Shown here one piece after another: positions 5,155-7,771 of a stretch of 7,771 nt of DNA; positions within the stretch are counted from its first letter, which is position 1; the number at the start of each line of letters is the position of its first letter. The notes under the pieces are model-generated. The model saw nothing but the letters and a program-made list of their open reading frames with translations, had not been told where the DNA came from and did not search any database. Origin of the DNA: Haloarculaceae archaeon (lineage in GTDB: Archaea; Halobacteriota; Halobacteria; Halobacteriales; Haloarculaceae); assembly GCA_018609665.1 (NCBI GenBank), contig JAHENN010000144.1, positions 1 through 7,771 on the forward strand, in the 5' to 3' direction. A program made the translations under genes and the position numbers.

Positions 5155-5551
5155 GTCGACATCGAGGGACGGCCGGCGGGTAAGCGTGGCGCTCGCTGTT
5201 CGGCGGTCGGCAGTAACAGTAGGTGGTAAGACAACTCTGCTCGGCACAACAATAAAACCGAACCGATGTGTCGGGGCGTGGTCCGACCGCTACGGAAGCT
5301 ACCAACTCTCGTCGACACCCGACTGGCGTGCTGCGTACAGGCGTGAGTCTACATAAAAGTGGTCGACTGGGCCCGTGGCTCGCCGGATACGGCCGAAGCA
5401 GACACTGACGAAACTGGTGTCAACTCGTCCATGGATCGACCTCTGCGACGGCCCGATGCCGGCGGAATCGGGTTATCTGAACACCGCACACGTAAGCATC
5501 GCCACTTTCATTCAGATAGCCAGGGACTGCAAAACAATCGAACGAGTCATA
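5155..5551. other. Stretch without a recognisable gene
   Basis: These 397 bases contain the upstream region of the DUF6360-like gene and the 3' flank of the small lipoprotein gene. A+T content is visibly higher than in the flanking genes, with runs such as CAACAATAAAACC and CTACATAAAAGT. Two overlapping plus-strand frames stay open from 5359 and 5375 but neither shows a known domain or steady codon bias. It may contain remnants of an older insertion; I see no terminal repeats that would show this. Confidence 0.5.
5251..5257 (-). promoter_or_regulatory. Possible TATA box upstream of the DUF6360-like gene
   Basis: The minus strand reads TTTTATT here. It predicts a start near 5227 and a leader of about 70 bases to ATG 5154. 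The same A/T run on the plus strand (AATAAAACC) could drive rightward transcription instead, but no supported gene lies there. Confidence 0.35.
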
Positions 5552-5968
5552 TCAAGATTGCGCCACGAAGACGGTGACCTCGCCGCCGCTCCTGACGTTC
5601 ACGATGAGTTCTGCGGTCCCGGTCGAGCCACCGATACCGAATTCGCGCGAGGTCGTCGTCCCATCGACCGTTACGTTTGCCGTGAGGGTCTCTGCCTCCG
5701 AGGGCTCTGCCAGAGCGTCCTCGAAGGTTCGCGACTCTTCCGGACCGAGGCTCGTCTCTTCGCTGAACAGCGTATCCTCGGTCGCGCGTCGAACCTCCAC
5801 GGCGATCGTGTGTGATTCCTGATCGTCGTTGTCGATGGAGACCGGCACGTCAGAGGAACCATCGGCGACGCAGCCTGCAATCGCGAAAATCCCACTACCC
5901 ACCAGCGCCGACGCGTATCTCCTCCTCGGATACGAGTCCGTCGACCGATCTGTTCGTGGGCTCTTCAT
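5552..5968 (-). CDS. Small Tat-type lipoprotein, function unknown
   Basis: A 138-residue exported protein. Residues 14-20, PRRRYAS, form a twin-arginine motif. A hydrophobic stretch (ALVGSGIFAIAG, 21-32) follows and ends in the lipobox AIAGC with lipidated Cys33. Tat-exported lipoproteins are typical of haloarchaea. The mature part, about 105 residues, begins with an acidic Ser/Asp linker and then a series of short strands (PVSIDND, HTIAVEVRR, AETLTANVTVDG, AELIVNVRSGGEVTVFVAQ). It suggests a small beta-sandwich domain of Ig-like or cupredoxin-like shape, without visible metal ligands or catalytic residues. Start ATG 5968 places the Tat signal correctly; the frame is open to 6172, but that extension crosses an A+T-rich promoter region. 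The gene and its flanks use more A/T-ending codons than their neighbours, which may indicate recent acquisition. It follows valS by 205 bases. Confidence 0.85.
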   Translation of the reverse strand: MKSPRTDRSTDSYPRRRYASALVGSGIFAIAGCVADGSSDVPVSIDNDDQESHTIAVEVRRATEDTLFSEETSLGPEESRTFEDALAEPSEAETLTANVTVDGTTTSREFGIGGSTGTAELIVNVRSGGEVTVFVAQS

Positions 5969-6011
5969 TGTGCATTGACCCAGTTGAAAGAAGCGGCCGT
6001 AGTAGTTTTCG

Positions 6012-6031
6012 ATCGTCACGATGTAATATAT
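6012..6031 (-). promoter_or_regulatory. Promoter region of the small lipoprotein gene with operator-like dyad
   Basis: The minus strand has ATATATTA at 6024-6031, a plausible TATA box that would start transcription near 6001 and leave a leader of about 33 bases. Between box and start lies ATCGTCACGAT (6012-6022), an 11-base palindrome with one central base, in a position where a bound repressor would block polymerase. A second A/T run near 6003-6009 (GAAAAC on the minus strand) is an alternative box. Confidence 0.4.
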
Positions 6032-6130
6032 GTGCACTACGAGCAGGAACCTAATAGTCTCGAGCCAATATTGTACGGTCGGAGCCGGGTTTCCATTCAC
6101 CACACCCGGCGAGAGGTCTGCTCGCCTGTC

Positions 6131-6169
6131 GCCGCCTCCCGCTCGCAGTCCGGTGGTCCCGGAGGCGGC
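6131..6169 (-). repeat. Inverted repeat just after valS
   Basis: GCCGCCTCC (6131-6139) and GGAGGCGGC (6161-6169) pair exactly around a 21-base loop and begin five bases after the valS stop codon in the direction of transcription. No U-tract follows directly, so this is a 3'-end structure at most and not a demonstrated terminator. Confidence 0.5.
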
Positions 6170-6173
6170 CACC

Positions 6174-7771
6174 CTACTCGAACACCAGCACGGTCGCCTC
6201 GCCGGCCTCCAGGACGACGACCTCCTCGCCGCTCTCGGCGCGCTGTTCCTCGACGATGTCGAACATCTCCGGCTCGACGGTGACGGTCTCCTCGCCGATA
6301 TCGAGTTCGACGTGGCCCCGGGTCTCCAGTTCGGCCTGCAGTTCGGCGGGGTCGGCGGCCTCCAGCTCGCCGACGACGTCGCCGGCGCGGTCCCGGAAGA
6401 CGGGCCCGAGTTCGCTGTGCTCGACGTCGACGCCGACGGGGACCATCTCGACGCTGGGGTCGCCCTCCTCGACGTAGACGGGGCCGTTGACGGCCTCGGC
6501 GAGGTCGTAGGTGTCCAGCGGCCGCGACTCCTCGAGGTAGACCTCGATGCGGTCGAGGTCGGCGTTCAGCGGCTTCCCTTCGTCGGACTTCCAGCCCCGG
6601 ACGGCGGCGGCGACCTCGGCGACGATGCCGCCGCGGGCGGCCGCCTCGGGGTCGGTCGCCGGCGGCTCCGGCCAGGAGGCGCCGTGGACGCTGCCCTCCG
6701 TCGGCAGGTGGTCCCACGCCTCCTCGGTGATGAACGGCGCGAAGGGCGACAGCATCCGCAGCGACGCCGACAGCGCCGTGAGGAGGGCGTGCTGGGCGGC
6801 CTTCCGCTCGCCGGGGCGGCCCTCGTAGAGTCGGCCCTTCACGAGTTCGAGGTAGTCGTCGGCGAGGTCGTGCCAGACGAAGTCCCGGACCGCCCGCAGC
6901 GCGCTGTCGAAGCGGTACTCGTCCATGTCGGCGGCGACCTCCTCGGCGACCCGGGCGCACCGCGAGAGAATCCACTCGTCGGCGTCGCGGTATGCGGGGT
7001 CGGTGACCTCGGGCGTCGACTCGTCGACGTGGCCGGCGGCGAACCTGGTGATGTTCCACAGCTTCGTCTGGAACCGGCTCGCCGACGTGACCTCCTTCCA
7101 CTGGAACTGGATATCCGAGCCGGGCTGGCCGCCCAGCGCCATCGCCTGCCGGAAGGCGTCGGCGCTGTGCTCCTCGACGACCTCCTCCGGCTGGACGAAG
7201 TTGCCGCGGGACTTGGACATCTTGTTGCCGTCGTCGCCGAACACCATCCCGTTGATGAGGGCGTCCTCCCAGGGGATCTCGTCGGTGATGGCGGCGCTCC
7301 GGAGGATGGTGTAGAACGCCCACGTCCGGATGATGTCGTGGCCCTGCTCGCGCAGCTGGACGGGCTCGAACGACGCCTCGGGCCAGCCGGCGACGTACAG
7401 CGGCGAGATCGAGGAGTCCATCCAGGTGTCCATCACGTCGGTCTCGCCGGTCCACGAATCGCCGCCGCAGTCGGGGCAGGCGTCGACGGCCGGCGCCTCG
7501 CTCGTCGGGTCGACGGGCACCTCCTCGACGCCGGCGATCTCGACGTGACCGCAGTCCTCGCACTCCCAGGCGGGGATGGGAGTCGCAAAGACCCGCTGGC
7601 GGGAGACCACCCAATCCCACTCCATCCCCTCGGTCCAGTCCTCCAGGCGGTCGTACATGTGGTCGGGGATCCAGTCGACCTCGCGGGCCCGCTCGAGGAT
7701 GGCCCCGCTGTCGACCTCGACGAACCACTGCTCCTTCGAGAGGATCTCGATGGGCGTGTCACAGCGCCAGC
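6174..7771 (-). CDS. valS: Valyl-tRNA synthetase, C-terminal part (5' end outside window)
   Basis: A class I aminoacyl-tRNA synthetase that charges tRNA-Val with valine in the cytoplasm and hydrolyses mischarged Thr-tRNA. The window holds the last 531 codons plus stop; the archaeal enzyme is near 900 residues, so the HIGH motif and most of the editing domain lie beyond the right edge. The visible part begins WRCDTPIEILSKEQWFVEV. It is followed by the catalytic-core segment GMEWDWVVSRQRVFATPIP, a four-cysteine zinc site (CEDC and CPDC), WMDSSISPLYV, GHDIIRTWAFYTILR, and the KMSKS signature intact at 7209-7223 within DDGNKMSKSRGNF. RFQTKLWNITRFA opens the helical anticodon-binding domain, which continues through SPFAPFITEEAWDHL. 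The last hundred residues are strongly acidic and end in ATVLVFE. The frame continues unbroken to base 7771, so this is a window truncation and not a broken gene. Confidence 0.97.
   Translation of the reverse strand, partial: WRCDTPIEILSKEQWFVEVDSGAILERAREVDWIPDHMYDRLEDWTEGMEWDWVVSRQRVFATPIPAWECEDCGHVEIAGVEEVPVDPTSEAPAVDACPDCGGDSWTGETDVMDTWMDSSISPLYVAGWPEASFEPVQLREQGHDIIRTWAFYTILRSAAITDEIPWEDALINGMVFGDDGNKMSKSRGNFVQPEEVVEEHSADAFRQAMALGGQPGSDIQFQWKEVTSASRFQTKLWNITRFAAGHVDESTPEVTDPAYRDADEWILSRCARVAEEVAADMDEYRFDSALRAVRDFVWHDLADDYLELVKGRLYEGRPGERKAAQHALLTALSASLRMLSPFAPFITEEAWDHLPTEGSVHGASWPEPPATDPEAAARGGIVAEVAAAVRGWKSDEGKPLNADLDRIEVYLEESRPLDTYDLAEAVNGPVYVEEGDPSVEMVPVGVDVEHSELGPVFRDRAGDVVGELEAADPAELQAELETRGHVELDIGEETVTVEPEMFDIVEEQRAESGEEVVVLEAGEATVLVFE

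Noticed and set aside
5375..5815. Plus-strand frame (GTG start) resembling a possible gene or transposase fragment
   Set aside because: A TATA-like CATAAAA lies upstream and the first 60 residues look less biased than a shadow. However, no domain is recognisable, codon use is uneven, and the second half is antisense to the lipoprotein gene.
5969..6172. Extension of the small lipoprotein frame to an upstream ATG
   Set aside because: It would cross the A+T-rich promoter region and bury the Tat signal 68 residues inside the protein.
6097..7728. A long minus-strand open frame overlapping valS
   Set aside because: It is the shifted frame of valS. The valS frame holds the zinc site, KMSKS and the anticodon-binding segments.

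Overview
The window looks like chromosomal DNA of a halophilic archaeon (class Halobacteria). Base composition is very GC-rich, the predicted proteins are strongly acidic, and several genes have an archaeal TATA-like box about 25-27 bases before the start codon with no Shine-Dalgarno site (leaderless pattern). There are two lipobox-type secreted proteins, one with a twin-arginine signal, and an archaeal type-A RNase P RNA gene. I cannot name the genus.

Layout. Bases 1-84 are the last codons of an unidentified plus-strand gene. The RNase P RNA gene follows on the same strand (about 109-485); its likely TATA box overlaps the upstream stop codon. A secreted matrixin-type zinc metalloprotease lipoprotein begins at 530. 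All remaining genes are on the minus strand. Reading from the right edge in transcription order they are: the C-terminal 60% or so of valyl-tRNA synthetase (valS, cut by the window edge); a small Tat-type lipoprotein; a small acidic haloarchaeal protein resembling the DUF6360 family; a 65-residue zinc-ribbon protein; an oxidoreductase of the saccharopine dehydrogenase-like / trans-acting enoyl reductase family; and an M29-family aminopeptidase that converges on the metalloprotease gene with only 21 bases between the stop codons.

The genes look like independent housekeeping and accessory units rather than one operon or pathway. Most minus-strand genes have their own candidate promoter, and two non-coding stretches interrupt the series (4300-4857 and 5155-5551). 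The first carries a run of strong inverted repeats and a 21-base tandem repeat. From about 5200 to 6075 the sequence is visibly richer in A+T than its surroundings and contains the small lipoprotein.

The most interesting observation is inside the metalloprotease. Its C-terminal half appears to be a diverged second copy of the N-terminal catalytic half in which the zinc ligands and the catalytic glutamate are gone, that is, an active-plus-pseudoenzyme tandem. I saw no CRISPR array, tRNA, complete mobile element or defence system.
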